Assembly: GCA_027295405.1 (NCBI GenBank)
Contig: JAPUKZ010000420.1
Span: 1 to 38,526, forward strand
Source of the DNA: Gammaproteobacteria bacterium
GTDB lineage: Bacteria > Pseudomonadota > Gammaproteobacteria > Pseudomonadales > Halieaceae
Length of the DNA: 38,526 bases
Direction of reading: 5' to 3'
Below the pieces are notes generated by a model. It saw only the letters and a list, made by a program, of their open reading frames with translations, made no database searches and was not told the origin of the DNA. A program made the translations under genes and the position numbers. This document shows, piece by piece, positions 21,008-30,205 of the stretch; positions within the stretch are counted from its first letter, which is position 1; every line of letters begins with the position of its first letter.

Positions 21008-23764
21008 TCAGTAAATGATCGTGAATTTTCTCGCCAGCGCGACCGCTTCAGATCGGTTCCTGGCATTCAGTTTGGTGTAGATATTGTGGAGGTGCCATTT
21101 GACCGTGCCTTCGGTGACAAATAACGTTTCCGCGATCTGTTTATTCGATTTCCCCTCGCTCAGAAGCTGGAGTATTGAAATTTCTTTCGCGGTGATATCG
21201 TCGAGTACAACTCCCTCGGGTAGCGTCGGCTCGCGTCGATCCGCCGTATTTTCCTGAATCAACGTGTCCCCTGCAGGGAGATCGAAGCCCTCGAGAAGCG
21301 TGTCCATGTAGTCGGCATCCAGGTCTTTGCGGTATCCCGGGCCACTGCTTACCAACTGGATCAGCAATTGCCTGACAGCGTCTCCCTCGTCCAGGAATAC
21401 GCGGAGGTAATTCTGCGGTGCCGCACGCTGCAGCGCGTCTCGCAGATCGCGCAGCGCCTCATTCGTCTGACCGATCTTCGCGCGCACCAGAGACCGGACA
21501 ATCAGCAATTCGATCAGACGTCGCCCCAGTCCGAGGTTTCGCGCGCGGTGTATCGCGGTGGACAACAGATCCAAAGCTTCACCCGATGAGTCACCACGGG
21601 CAATCAGCACGCGTGCTTTCAGTAGATCAGCCAGTGGCAGACTGCCGTAGCCCGTGCCCTCCACGCCGCGGGAGAGGTCTTCATATTCGGTCACCAGGTT
21701 TTGTGCCTGTGTCACCTGCTTCAATCGCAGGTGGGCGAGGATCTTTTCTCCGAGCAGAGTGACGGCTAGCCTCGGAAAATCACGTTGTCGCCCCAATGTC
21801 TGGCCCTCGTCAAGGATGGAGAATCCGCCTTCCACATCGTGATTCTGAATTCTCAGTCGGGATTCCGTGGTGTAGGCTGCTATCACACTATCCACGCTGC
21901 CCTGTTCCCTGACGTAGGCCAGGCAGTCCTGTAGTAAATCCCGGGACTTCGACAACTCGTTTTGTTCGTAGTGCATCGCCGCCAGCAGGGCGGAAAGCAT
22001 CTTGCTCGAATGGGAATTGCTGCCCAATTCCTCGTCTATTTTTGCTTTGTAGCGATTGCACTCCTTGATCGCTTCATTGTGTTTGCCCTGTTTCGCCAGG
22101 GAGAGGGTCATGATCAGGACCGCCCAGGCGAGGATGTAAAAAGACTTCGCCGATTCCAGGATGGCGTAGGATTCCGTAATACTTGAGTGGCAGCCCTTGA
22201 AGTCTGATTTGCACTTGCAGGCGAAACCGTGCACCACCTGAACCGGCGCCACTGCAAAGCTCTTGTGGTCGTTCCAGTTCTTCAACCATTGCGATGAGTG
22301 GTGCGCGGATTTCTCGACCCCATCTCTGAGCGCCCATTGAATGCTACGTATCATGCCCGTGGCAAGCGCTATTCGATCCGCCGTCTTCTCACCTGATTCG
22401 TCGACGCCCAGCAACCGGGTACGGAGTTTTTCCAGCTTCTCGAGTTGCTGCTCCGCCGCGTCATACTGGTGCATGAAATTCAGTGACCAGGCGTAAAAAA
22501 TACGGATCTCGGTCCACCTCTGCAGCACCTCCTCGGGCAGTTTTTCCAACCAGGACAACAGCGTTGAGTGCTTGCCTCTTTGTTGTACCAGCTCTTCGAC
22601 GTAACCGGCGATCCACTCAGCCGCCAGGTCGTACTCCTCGGCCAGAAGCGCGTATTGGACTCCCTCATCGATCGTGCCATTACTGAAATGCCAGCTGGCG
22701 GCACGACTGTACAGGGACGCACAATCATATTGTTGTTCATCACGTAAGCGCGCCTGTAAGAAGCCACCAAACAGGTGATGAAATCGAAACCACTTACCGC
22801 GACGGTCCAGGGCAACCAGAAACATGTTTCTGCGCCGGATCTCCTCGAGGTAGGCTCTGCTGTCAGAGCGGTCGGTCATCGCCTCGCAGAGCGCCGGGGT
22901 GAAGCGGTCACACAGGGAGATTTTCTTCATGAATTCAGCCAGATCCTCCGTCAACCCCGCCAACACCGCGGTCGCCAGATAGTCCGTGATCTCCCGTTCT
23001 TCCCCGGCGATGTTGGCGACGAATTCGTCGATGTCTTCGACGGTCTCCAGCGACAGGCTGGCCAGTACCAGCGCTGCTGGCCAGCCCTCGGTGCGTTCGG
23101 TGAGTTGCTGAATCAACTTGTTGTCGGCGCCTATGATTGCCTCGTCTTTCAGTAATTCCCTGCTTTCGTATTCGGTGAACCTCAGATCCTTTATCTCCAG
23201 TAACAACAGCTGGTGTTGCACTTTCAAGCGCGCCGTGGAGAACGGCAAGATCTCCCGACTGCCGATGATGAAGGTAACGTTCGCGGCCAGATGGTTCACC
23301 GACCAATCGAATAGCTCCAGAAGTCGCGGGTTCTTGATGCAATGAAAATCATCGAAAAAGATGAAAATTCTCTCATCGAGTGCATTCAACATGGTCAAAA
23401 AATGTTCCGCAAAGGATTGGGATTCCGGGTCACTGCCTGAATCCAGAAGAGAAATAATGCCGTGTGAAAATCCCTGGACCTGCATCTCGATGCTGTGTGC
23501 CAGATACCGGATGAAGCGCGTTGCGTCGTCTTCATGGGATTCGATACTCAACCAGGTGCAGGCCAATCCCTCATCCTTCAGTTGCTGGTACCAATGACCC
23601 AGCAGCGTGGATTTCCCGTAACCCGCGGGAGCCGTAACCAGTGCGATCTTGTATTGTCCTTGTACCAGGGCGTCGGGTGCCCGCAGCCGTTCCCGTGTGA
23701 TCGACTTGTAGGTATGGGGGGGGACGAGTTTCGTCTCAATGACGAGCTCCTTGGCTGCAACCAT
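21008..23764 (-). CDS. MalT/AlkS-type ATP-dependent LuxR regulator (LAL family)
   Basis: This 918-residue large ATP-binding LuxR regulator has Walker A APAGYGKST (45-53) near the N-terminus, Walker B-like IFIFFDDFH, a long helical repeat sensor region, and a C-terminal LuxR helix-turn-helix (LLSEGKSNKQIAETLFVTEG and TVKWHLHNIYTKLNARNRSE). AlkS, the alkane-responsive activator of alkBFGHJKL in Pseudomonas, and MalT share this plan and length. Its gene diverges from an alk-like operon (porin, hydroxylase fusion, aldehyde and alcohol dehydrogenases), so it is most likely the inducer-binding activator of that operon. The ATG has AGAGGA 11 bp upstream. The inducer is unknown. Confidence 0.92.
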   Translation of the reverse strand: MVAAKELVIETKLVPPHTYKSITRERLRAPDALVQGQYKIALVTAPAGYGKSTLLGHWYQQLKDEGLACTWLSIESHEDDATRFIRYLAHSIEMQVQGFSHGIISLLDSGSDPESQSFAEHFLTMLNALDERIFIFFDDFHCIKNPRLLELFDWSVNHLAANVTFIIGSREILPFSTARLKVQHQLLLLEIKDLRFTEYESRELLKDEAIIGADNKLIQQLTERTEGWPAALVLASLSLETVEDIDEFVANIAGEEREITDYLATAVLAGLTEDLAEFMKKISLCDRFTPALCEAMTDRSDSRAYLEEIRRRNMFLVALDRRGKWFRFHHLFGGFLQARLRDEQQYDCASLYSRAASWHFSNGTIDEGVQYALLAEEYDLAAEWIAGYVEELVQQRGKHSTLLSWLEKLPEEVLQRWTEIRIFYAWSLNFMHQYDAAEQQLEKLEKLRTRLLGVDESGEKTADRIALATGMIRSIQWALRDGVEKSAHHSSQWLKNWNDHKSFAVAPVQVVHGFACKCKSDFKGCHSSITESYAILESAKSFYILAWAVLIMTLSLAKQGKHNEAIKECNRYKAKIDEELGSNSHSSKMLSALLAAMHYEQNELSKSRDLLQDCLAYVREQGSVDSVIAAYTTESRLRIQNHDVEGGFSILDEGQTLGRQRDFPRLAVTLLGEKILAHLRLKQVTQAQNLVTEYEDLSRGVEGTGYGSLPLADLLKARVLIARGDSSGEALDLLSTAIHRARNLGLGRRLIELLIVRSLVRAKIGQTNEALRDLRDALQRAAPQNYLRVFLDEGDAVRQLLIQLVSSGPGYRKDLDADYMDTLLEGFDLPAGDTLIQENTADRREPTLPEGVVLDDITAKEISILQLLSEGKSNKQIAETLFVTEGTVKWHLHNIYTKLNARNRSEAVALARKFTIIY

Positions 23765-24237
23765 TTTCGCTTTTTCCTCTCCCGATCACTAGCGATCAGT
23801 TCAACTTTCTCCACCCTATCCAAAGGTAGGGCGGGCTGTCCATCAGGATAGTCGAGTTCTCACCAGTGCGGCCTCCCGGGCTGTCGTGGAGACTTCTACG
23901 ATAGCCTGACCATTATTTTATTACATTAAAAATCAATAGCTTAGAGTGCATTTGAGCGTGGTGCTGGGTACGCTGGCCGCCGGCATTGCCGGCGCTCGGG
24001 CACTCACAACGCCACCGGGACAGCAGGCTGCAACCCCAAGCACAGACGAGCAACCGTCAGCGGGCTCCCTACCCGACTCGGGTAAATCCCTATCGAACTA
24101 CAGGGTTTTGCCGCTTGCGCACGCCGTACTCTGTTTCCCAATCCCGGCAGCGTCATTTCAAGCAGCGTCGAATGAGGCAGCGTCACCAGATCCGGGTACA
24201 ACAAACCAATGAAACGGCGATAACGAGAGGAATCATC
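23765..24237. promoter_or_regulatory. Divergent control region of the regulator and the alk-like operon
   Basis: This 473-bp region has no convincing gene; frames crossing 23946-24212 lack family-like sequence. It contains CGATCA twice 10 bp apart (23783-23798), CTATCC-N24-GGATAG (23816-23851), a strong inverted repeat at 23879-23906 and an AT-rich block (23911-23938) suitable for -10 boxes. The porin gene would then have a leader of about 300 nt, unusually long. Confidence 0.5.
23879..23906. promoter_or_regulatory. 28-bp inverted repeat, operator candidate
   Basis: GGCTGTCGTGGA-GACT-TCTACGATAGCC: the two 12-bp arms match at 10 positions. It lies 115 bp upstream of the regulator start and just before an AT-rich promoter-like block facing the operon, where a LuxR-type activator would bind. 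Confidence 0.55.
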
Positions 24238-24957
24238 ATGAGTACATTCAAGAAACTGGCAGTCGCAACCGCATTGTCTACGACTGCGGCCATGCCGGCC
24301 TTTGCGTACGAGAAGGGCGACTTCATCGTTCGCAGCGGCTACTCAACCATTGTCCCCAATGAGAAAAGCGAGGCGCTAAACCTGGACGGGATCGGTGACG
24401 TCGGCAATCTGCTGGGCACCACAACCAGCTTGACGACCGACAACAGCAGCCAGCCGACCATGACCATCACCTATATGTTGAGCGACAACTGGGGCGTCGA
24501 GACCCTCATCGCCCCGCCACCCGAGCACAATATCTACGCAGAGGGGCTGGAGCCGCTCGGCATTTCCAAGCTGGGCACCTACAAACATCTGCCGGCGACT
24601 CTGACGCTGCAATATTACATTCCCACCGGGACCCGCTTTCAGCCCTACCTGGGCCTGGGCGTCAACTACACCTATTTCTTTGGCGAGGAGACCGTGGACT
24701 CGCTGGCTTCCAATCTGTACGCCAGCGACACCGAGCTGAGTATCGATTCGGCTTTTGGGTTGGCGGCCCAGGTGGGAATGGACTACCGGATCAACGAGAA
24801 ATGGATGATCAGCGCCTCCGCCATGTACATCGATCTCGAAACCGATGCCGAGTTGAAAATTACCGACACGGCTTTGCTCGGTGGCGACGCGACTTTGAAA
24901 ACTTCAGCCGAGTTGAACCCGATGGTGTACTTCCTGACCGTCGGTTACCGCTTCTAA
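24238..24957 (+). CDS. OmpW/AlkL-family outer-membrane protein
   Basis: This 239-residue protein has a signal peptide (MSTFKKLAVATALSTTAAMP, cleaved after AFA near residue 23), an eight-strand barrel pattern with FIVRSGYSTIVPN at the start, YYIPTGTRFQPYLGLGVNYT in the middle, and a terminal TVGYRF. OmpW relatives include AlkL, which lets alkanes and other hydrophobic molecules cross the outer membrane. First gene of the alk-like operon, 30 bp before the hydroxylase fusion. GAGAGGA precedes the ATG at 24238; the much longer upstream frame is rejected. By context it is the uptake channel for the operon's substrate. Confidence 0.9.
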   Translation: MSTFKKLAVATALSTTAAMPAFAYEKGDFIVRSGYSTIVPNEKSEALNLDGIGDVGNLLGTTTSLTTDNSSQPTMTITYMLSDNWGVETLIAPPPEHNIYAEGLEPLGISKLGTYKHLPATLTLQYYIPTGTRFQPYLGLGVNYTYFFGEETVDSLASNLYASDTELSIDSAFGLAAQVGMDYRINEKWMISASAMYIDLETDAELKITDTALLGGDATLKTSAELNPMVYFLTVGYRF

Positions 24958-24987
24958 TTCTTTTAATCACAACTGGAGGATATAACC

Positions 24988-26847
24988 ATGGCATACGCAT
25001 TCCCAAGCTACGCAAGAGAAGTGTTGGAACAGGTGGTTCGAGAGCCCCGCTTCCGCAAACTCACCACAATCCCGGTATTTGCCTGGCAGGCAATCGGATT
25101 GTTTACCTTCATGTTCACGGGCTACGGACTCAGCACGACTTTCTATTTGCAGGGCCAGATCCATTGGAGCGCCCTGATCGCCATCAATGGCTTCATGGCC
25201 TTTCTGGCGTTTACGATTCTGCATGACTCTACCCACCGGGCTGTATCCGGTAATCGCTTTTTCAATGACCTGTTGGGGACGGTGGCGAATTTCATGTTGG
25301 TGCCCGGCCTCAGCGCCAGGGTGTTTCGCTATCTGCACATGGAGCACCACCGTTATACCGGCGACGAGGTCAAGGACCCGGACGAGTTCATGGTGTCTAC
25401 GAAGGGTCTGGCCGTGCCGTTCTCCCTGGCCTATGTGGAATTATTTTGGGTGTCCTGGTATCTGAAGCGCTGGAGCTCGCGCCCGGTAAAGGAGCGTATT
25501 GAATTCTCCGTGGGCGTCGGCCTGTACACGCTGTGGCATGTGGTTTGGCTGTCGTCGCCCTTGGCGCTGGAGTTCGTACTGATCTGGATGATTCCCCAGC
25601 GTATGGGCCTGATGGCGAACGCCTATTTACTGGCCCGCATTCAGCACCCGGAGGGTGTGATCTGGGAGGAGAACCCGTTCCAGACCACGGTCAAGATCGA
25701 AAGCAACAAACTGCAGAAGTTCCTGATGCTGGGCCAGACGGTTCACTGTCTGCACCACCTGTTGCCGTCGGTACCGTTCTTCCGCTACCACGCGGCCTGG
25801 GACGCCGGCAAACACCTGTTCGACCAGCAGAATGTGCCAGTAGGTAATTTCTTCAACCGGCCCCCGGAGCTTATCTTCCGGGAGGAGCCGACATCGCGCA
25901 GGCTGGACGCCGAAGTCGCCTCGATTCGCGATGTGGCGGAAGACATACGGGAATTCACGCTGATTCCGCGCAATGCCATCACCTTCCCCGCGTTTGCTGC
26001 CGGCGCCCATATTGACGTACATGTTGCCCAGGGGCTGGTCCGCCAGTACTCCCTGTGCAACTCACCCAGCGATCGCAGCCGCTTTGTGATCGCCGTGAAA
26101 AAAGAAGTTGATGGTCGCGGTGGTTCGCGTGCCATGCACGAGAATGTCACGGTGGGACAGGCGATTGAGATCAGCGAGCCGCGCAACAACTTCCCGCTGG
26201 CGGAAGCCGCCACTGACTACGTCCTGGTAGCGGGCGGCATCGGCATCACACCGATCCTGGGCATGGCCCACGAACTCTATGAGCGCGGCGCCAGCTTCGA
26301 GATGCACGTCTGCGCCCGGGACCAGGCCAGCCTGCCCTTTGGCGACAGCCTGTCCGAACTGCCCTTCAGTGACCGCATTAGCGTGTATTTCACCGACACC
26401 GAAGCATTCGTGCCGGAGACGGCGGTGGGAGCCTGGACAGAGGGGCGCGAGCTCTATATGTGCGGGCCGGGTGGCTTCATGGAGTGGGTAGAGACATCCC
26501 TCACCGGTGCCGACTGGCCGGATCAGACGATCTTCTCAGAGACCTTCGTCGCCCGGGAAATTGATATGAGCGAGAACAAGACCTTCGAAGTCGAACTCGC
26601 ACGCTCCGGCAAGATCCTGACCGTCAAGCCCGACCAGTTCCTGCTGGATGTCCTGAACGACAACGGTGCCGGCGTGATCTGCTCCTGCACCCAGGGTATC
26701 TGCGGCTCCTGTATCACCCCGGTCCTGTCAGGAGAGCCGGAGCATCGCGACGCGGTTATGAGTGATGCCGAAAGAGCGGCTAACGACAAGATGTGCGTCT
26801 GTGTCGGACGCGCCAAGAGCGGTGACCGGCTGGTGCTCGATCTCTGA
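24988..26847 (+). CDS. Self-sufficient membrane di-iron oxygenase: desaturase/hydroxylase, flavin reductase and 2Fe-2S ferredoxin in one chain
   Basis: This protein has 619 residues. Residues 1-295 are a fatty-acid-desaturase-fold membrane domain with three histidine boxes, HDSTH (79-83), HMEHH (117-121) and HCLHH (253-257), and hydrophobic helices around 30-75, 95-110 and 175-215. Residues about 305-525 are a ferredoxin-reductase-type module: flavin site RQYSL (352-356), NAD site GGIGITP (416-422), CGPGG (492-496). Residues 530-619 are a plant-type 2Fe-2S domain with C567-x4-C572-x2-C575 and C605. The reductase-ferredoxin half resembles phthalate-dioxygenase/vanillate-demethylase reductases. 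Electrons would pass NADH, flavin, 2Fe-2S, di-iron in one polypeptide. It lacks the AlkB motifs, so it is not classical AlkB. GGAGG precedes the ATG. Dehydrogenases downstream suggest hydroxylation of a methyl or methylene group. Confidence 0.92.
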   Translation: MAYAFPSYAREVLEQVVREPRFRKLTTIPVFAWQAIGLFTFMFTGYGLSTTFYLQGQIHWSALIAINGFMAFLAFTILHDSTHRAVSGNRFFNDLLGTVANFMLVPGLSARVFRYLHMEHHRYTGDEVKDPDEFMVSTKGLAVPFSLAYVELFWVSWYLKRWSSRPVKERIEFSVGVGLYTLWHVVWLSSPLALEFVLIWMIPQRMGLMANAYLLARIQHPEGVIWEENPFQTTVKIESNKLQKFLMLGQTVHCLHHLLPSVPFFRYHAAWDAGKHLFDQQNVPVGNFFNRPPELIFREEPTSRRLDAEVASIRDVAEDIREFTLIPRNAITFPAFAAGAHIDVHVAQGLVRQYSLCNSPSDRSRFVIAVKKEVDGRGGSRAMHENVTVGQAIEISEPRNNFPLAEAATDYVLVAGGIGITPILGMAHELYERGASFEMHVCARDQASLPFGDSLSELPFSDRISVYFTDTEAFVPETAVGAWTEGRELYMCGPGGFMEWVETSLTGADWPDQTIFSETFVAREIDMSENKTFEVELARSGKILTVKPDQFLLDVLNDNGAGVICSCTQGICGSCITPVLSGEPEHRDAVMSDAERAANDKMCVCVGRAKSGDRLVLDL

Positions 26848-26960
26848 ATCCAGAACGAAACCAGGCAATCACTGACTACATGAGCAAGGCGGATGTGACG
26901 GCGCAGCCAGCATTCCGCCGAACTTCTGCACCATCACCAACCACTTACGAGGAAAGTGCA

Positions 26961-28472
26961 ATGACAACGATTTATGACAACTTTATTGATGGCCAGTGGC
27001 AGAAACCTGCCAGCGGCAAATACATGGTCGTCACCAACCCCGCCACGGGCGAAGTGGTGGCCGAGGCGACCGAAGGGGGAGCTGATGACGTTAATGCGGC
27101 GGTCAGCGCCGCCCGGGTTGCCTTCGATAACCCCGAGTGGCGTGACATGCCCATCGCCGAGCGCAGCAAGCTGCTGTACCAGTTGGCGCAACTGATCGGT
27201 GCCAATGCCACCGAACTGGCCGAGCTGGAAGTCAGCAGCTCCGGCGGCACCATCAGCCGCATCATGGGCCTGGACATTCCCCTGGCTATGGACCTGCTGA
27301 TGACTCTGGCAGAAGAGGTCAAGCAATTTCCCTTTGTGGAAACGCTCCCTCCAAAACCGCTGCCGGAGCCCGTCCACACCCAGGTATGGCGGGAAGCGAT
27401 CGGCGTCTGCGGCCTGATCATTCCCTGGAACTTTCCGTTGCTGCTGCTCCTGTTCAAACTGGCGCCGGCGCTGGCCACCGGCAATACAGTGGTGGTGAAG
27501 CCTTCAGAGCTGACCCCCACCTCGACGCTGCGGCTGGCGGAGATATTCTCCAGCATCCTGCCGGCCGGCGTGTTCAACGTGGTCAACGGCATGGGTCCGG
27601 AGGTGGGCGAAGCCATGTCCCTGCACCCGGACATCGACAAGATTTCCTTTACTGGTTCGACCGCGATAGGGCGTCGCGTGCAAAAAAATGCGGCGGAGAC
27701 ACTCAAGCGGGTCACCCTGGAACTGGGCGGCAAGGGGCCTGCCATTGTGCTGCCCGACGCCGATCTGGAGCGGGTCGCCTATGGGTCCCTTTATGGCGTC
27801 TTGCTGAACGCCGGCCAGGCCTGTGAGTCAGGTACCCGTCTGCTGGTGCATGAGTCGATCTACGAACCCCTGATAGAGCGGCTGGTGGCGCTCAGCGCGC
27901 AGGTTCCGCTGGGTAATCCGGCCGACCCCGCCACTGGCATGGGCCCCATGTCCAGCCATACCCACGGCGGCAAGGTACTGGGTTACATCGAGTCGGCCCG
28001 CGAGGTCGGTGCCCGCATTGCCTGTGGCGGCAACCGCGTCAGCGTGCCCGGCTGCGAGGGTGGATTTTTCGTCGAGCCGACCGTGATCGCCGACGTGACC
28101 AACGACATGAAAGTGGCGCGGGAAGAGATATTCGGACCGGTGATCTCAGTCATCAAAGACAAAAGGGTTGATGATGCCTTCGCGTTGGCCCACGACTACG
28201 ACTACGGCCTGTCCGCCGGTGTGTGGAGCGAGGACGTTGCCGGCGCCCAGGACATTGCCCGCAAGCTGCGCGCCGGATCGATCTGGATCAACGACTGGCA
28301 CATGATGCGCGCCGACGCGCCGTTCGGCGGTTACAAGCAAAGCGGTTACGGCCGCGAGATGGGCCGCTACAGCCTGGGTTCCTACCTTGAAACCAAAGCC
28401 GTGACCACGGCCTTCGAGCGCGACTCCGGCAAGAAGGCGATGCACAACCTGGTGCATAAACACATTGCTTAA
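26961..28472 (+). CDS. Aldehyde dehydrogenase
   Basis: This 503-residue NAD(P)+-dependent aldehyde dehydrogenase has PWNFP with N157, VVVKPSE with K180, FTGSTAIGRRV in the cofactor fold, general base E254 in LELGGKGP and nucleophile C288 in GQACESG. Motif spacing is complete, so it should be active. Within the operon it would oxidise the aldehyde made from the hydroxylated product to the acid (the AlkH step). The ATG at 26961 has GAGGAAA upstream; an in-frame ATG at 26880 would add 27 residues lacking family character. Third gene of the alk-like operon. Confidence 0.93.
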   Translation: MTTIYDNFIDGQWQKPASGKYMVVTNPATGEVVAEATEGGADDVNAAVSAARVAFDNPEWRDMPIAERSKLLYQLAQLIGANATELAELEVSSSGGTISRIMGLDIPLAMDLLMTLAEEVKQFPFVETLPPKPLPEPVHTQVWREAIGVCGLIIPWNFPLLLLLFKLAPALATGNTVVVKPSELTPTSTLRLAEIFSSILPAGVFNVVNGMGPEVGEAMSLHPDIDKISFTGSTAIGRRVQKNAAETLKRVTLELGGKGPAIVLPDADLERVAYGSLYGVLLNAGQACESGTRLLVHESIYEPLIERLVALSAQVPLGNPADPATGMGPMSSHTHGGKVLGYIESAREVGARIACGGNRVSVPGCEGGFFVEPTVIADVTNDMKVAREEIFGPVISVIKDKRVDDAFALAHDYDYGLSAGVWSEDVAGAQDIARKLRAGSIWINDWHMMRADAPFGGYKQSGYGREMGRYSLGSYLETKAVTTAFERDSGKKAMHNLVHKHIA

Positions 28473-28500
28473 CAAACACGACACAAGAGAGGCCAAGAAA

Positions 28501-29700
28501 ATGTCAAATACAGGATTAGTTCGATACAACATGCGCACCGTGGTTCAAGCGACACCCGGTGCCATCATCACACTGCCCAGTCTGTTTGAAGGGCTGGGCG
28601 CCAGCCGCGTCGTGCTATTGAGCGACGCGGGCTTGCAGGCCGCCGGTATTGTTGAACAGGTGGCAAACACCTTTCGCAGTAACAGCAGCGGCCTGAACCC
28701 GACACTGGCGGGCGTGTTCACCGAGATTGCCGCCAACTCCGCTTGCGAGACGGTTAATGCGGCCTTGCGATATGCCAGGGAAGTGGGTGCGGATAGCATT
28801 CTCGCTGTTGGCGGCGGCAGCGTACTCGATGCCGCCAAGGGCGTGAAGTACGCCATGCACAACCGCATCAGTGACATCCGGGAAGTGCTGCTGGGCGGCA
28901 TCAAACTCGAGTCCTGGCCCCAGGCCAGGCCCATCCAGATCCCGCATATCGCCGTGCCGACGACGGCGGGAACCGGTGCGGAGGTTTCTGCCGCTGCGGT
29001 ATTCTATAACGAAGATCTCGGCGTGAAGTGCAACCTGGTGGTCCCCTATATCGAGGCCGACATCGCCGTACTCGACGCCAATCTGACCCTGGGGCTACCC
29101 CCCGGCCTGACCGCATCCACGGGCATGGATGCGCTGACCCACGCGCTGGAGGCGCTGGCTTCACCGGCAGCCACGCATTTTACGGACTCCCACGCGACCA
29201 CGGCGGCCCAATTGATTGAATCCAGGCTGCCGCTGGTGATTGAGAACGGGCGCGATGTGCAGGCCCGGCACGATCTGCTGCAGGCGAGCACACTGGCCAT
29301 CGACGCCTTTGTCAATGCGCTGAATGCCATTCCTGTGCACAACTGCGCGCACGCCTTCGGTGCTCTGTACCACATCCCCCACGGCGACGCCAACAGTGTG
29401 CTGCTGCCCATCGTCATGGAAGTGCTGTCCGACTTCTACCTGCCCCATGCAACGCGGCTGGCAGCGGCACTGAATGTGGAGACGCATGGCGTGGACAACG
29501 AGACGCTGCTGGCCAATGTGATTGCGAGCCTGCGCAACTTGCAGGAGAAAACCGGTTGCATGACCACGTTCGCCCGTTTCGAAATCCCGGCCGGCGATCT
29601 GCCCAAGATTGTCATGGCTGTGGCGACGGATCCGGCGGGCATGTTCTATCCGATCCCGCCGGATAAGATTGCACAGATTGTGGAACAGGCCATTGGCTAA
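28501..29700 (+). CDS. Iron-type alcohol dehydrogenase
   Basis: This 399-residue group III (Fe-dependent) alcohol dehydrogenase has the NAD(P) loop GGGSVLDAAKG, then PTTAGTGAEVS and the metal-binding region with GMDALTHALEAL, HNCAHAFGALYHIPHGDANS and its histidines. It interconverts an alcohol and an aldehyde. It ends the operon 28 bp after the aldehyde dehydrogenase. In AlkJ-type systems this step is done by a membrane flavoprotein; here an NAD-linked iron enzyme takes the place. The ATG at 28501 was chosen over 28465 from the family N-terminus. No strong terminator follows; only CCCC-N6-GGGG near 29718 is seen. Confidence 0.93.
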   Translation: MSNTGLVRYNMRTVVQATPGAIITLPSLFEGLGASRVVLLSDAGLQAAGIVEQVANTFRSNSSGLNPTLAGVFTEIAANSACETVNAALRYAREVGADSILAVGGGSVLDAAKGVKYAMHNRISDIREVLLGGIKLESWPQARPIQIPHIAVPTTAGTGAEVSAAAVFYNEDLGVKCNLVVPYIEADIAVLDANLTLGLPPGLTASTGMDALTHALEALASPAATHFTDSHATTAAQLIESRLPLVIENGRDVQARHDLLQASTLAIDAFVNALNAIPVHNCAHAFGALYHIPHGDANSVLLPIVMEVLSDFYLPHATRLAAALNVETHGVDNETLLANVIASLRNLQEKTGCMTTFARFEIPAGDLPKIVMAVATDPAGMFYPIPPDKIAQIVEQAIG

Positions 29701-29807
29701 GCTATCGGAAGCGCTTGCACCCCAGGGATGGGGATGGGCTGATCAGTTGTCTGCCTGAGTCCTTCGGTCGCAGGGTTATGCGCCGGCTGGTAAGGGTTGC
29801 CTGAGCT

Positions 29808-30194
29808 TTAAACTTCTTCCAAAACGGATGCAGGTGCCGACTGTAGCGCCAGGATGAACAGGGTGGCGAAGACCAGGTCGACGGATACCAGCAGCATGAA
29901 CTGCCAACTGATATTACCCAGCAACACCTCCAGCAGGCCCACTGCTACGACGCTGAGTTTGCCCACGATACCCAATTTCACGATCGGGATGTTGGTTTCA
30001 AAATTCCGGGATACCCAGTAGTAGCCAATGCCAAATACGAACACGAGCCCGGCGAACAGGTGCATGGGTAAAGGCTCCCTCGGCAGCGGTGATACCATGA
30101 ACAAGCTGAAAAGCGGCCCTGGTATGGTGGCCAGGGCCAGCGCTATAAGCCAATTGAAGCTGGCAGCAAGGGTAAACAATGTTTTTGTATTCAT
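29808..30194 (-). CDS. Small four-helix membrane protein
   Basis: This 128-residue protein is almost entirely hydrophobic with about four transmembrane helices (TLAASFNWLIALALATIPG, HLFAGLVFVFGIGYYWV, LGIVGKLSVVAVGLLEVLLG and FMLLVSVDLVFATLFILAL). The arrangement resembles small uncharacterised DoxX-like or DUF-type membrane proteins; I cannot name the family. It lies 11 bp downstream of the SDR gene on the same strand, so they form a pair, and it converges with the alcohol dehydrogenase. Function unknown. Confidence 0.75.
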   Translation of the reverse strand: MNTKTLFTLAASFNWLIALALATIPGPLFSLFMVSPLPREPLPMHLFAGLVFVFGIGYYWVSRNFETNIPIVKLGIVGKLSVVAVGLLEVLLGNISWQFMLLVSVDLVFATLFILALQSAPASVLEEV

Positions 30195-30205
30195 AGGCGA
30201 TCCCG

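Noticed and set aside
23946-24212. Open frames upstream of the porin gene (also an extension of the porin frame from 23986)
   Set aside because: Sequence is low in protein character, and the real porin start at 24238 has a signal peptide and ribosome site.
24988-25860. Classical AlkB alkane monooxygenase
   Set aside because: The histidine boxes are HDSTH, HMEHH and HCLHH of desaturase type; AlkB-specific motifs such as NYxEHYG and the HELIHK box are absent.
29701-29807. Rho-independent terminator after the alcohol dehydrogenase gene
   Set aside because: Only a CCCC-N6-GGGG stem is present, with no following T-run.
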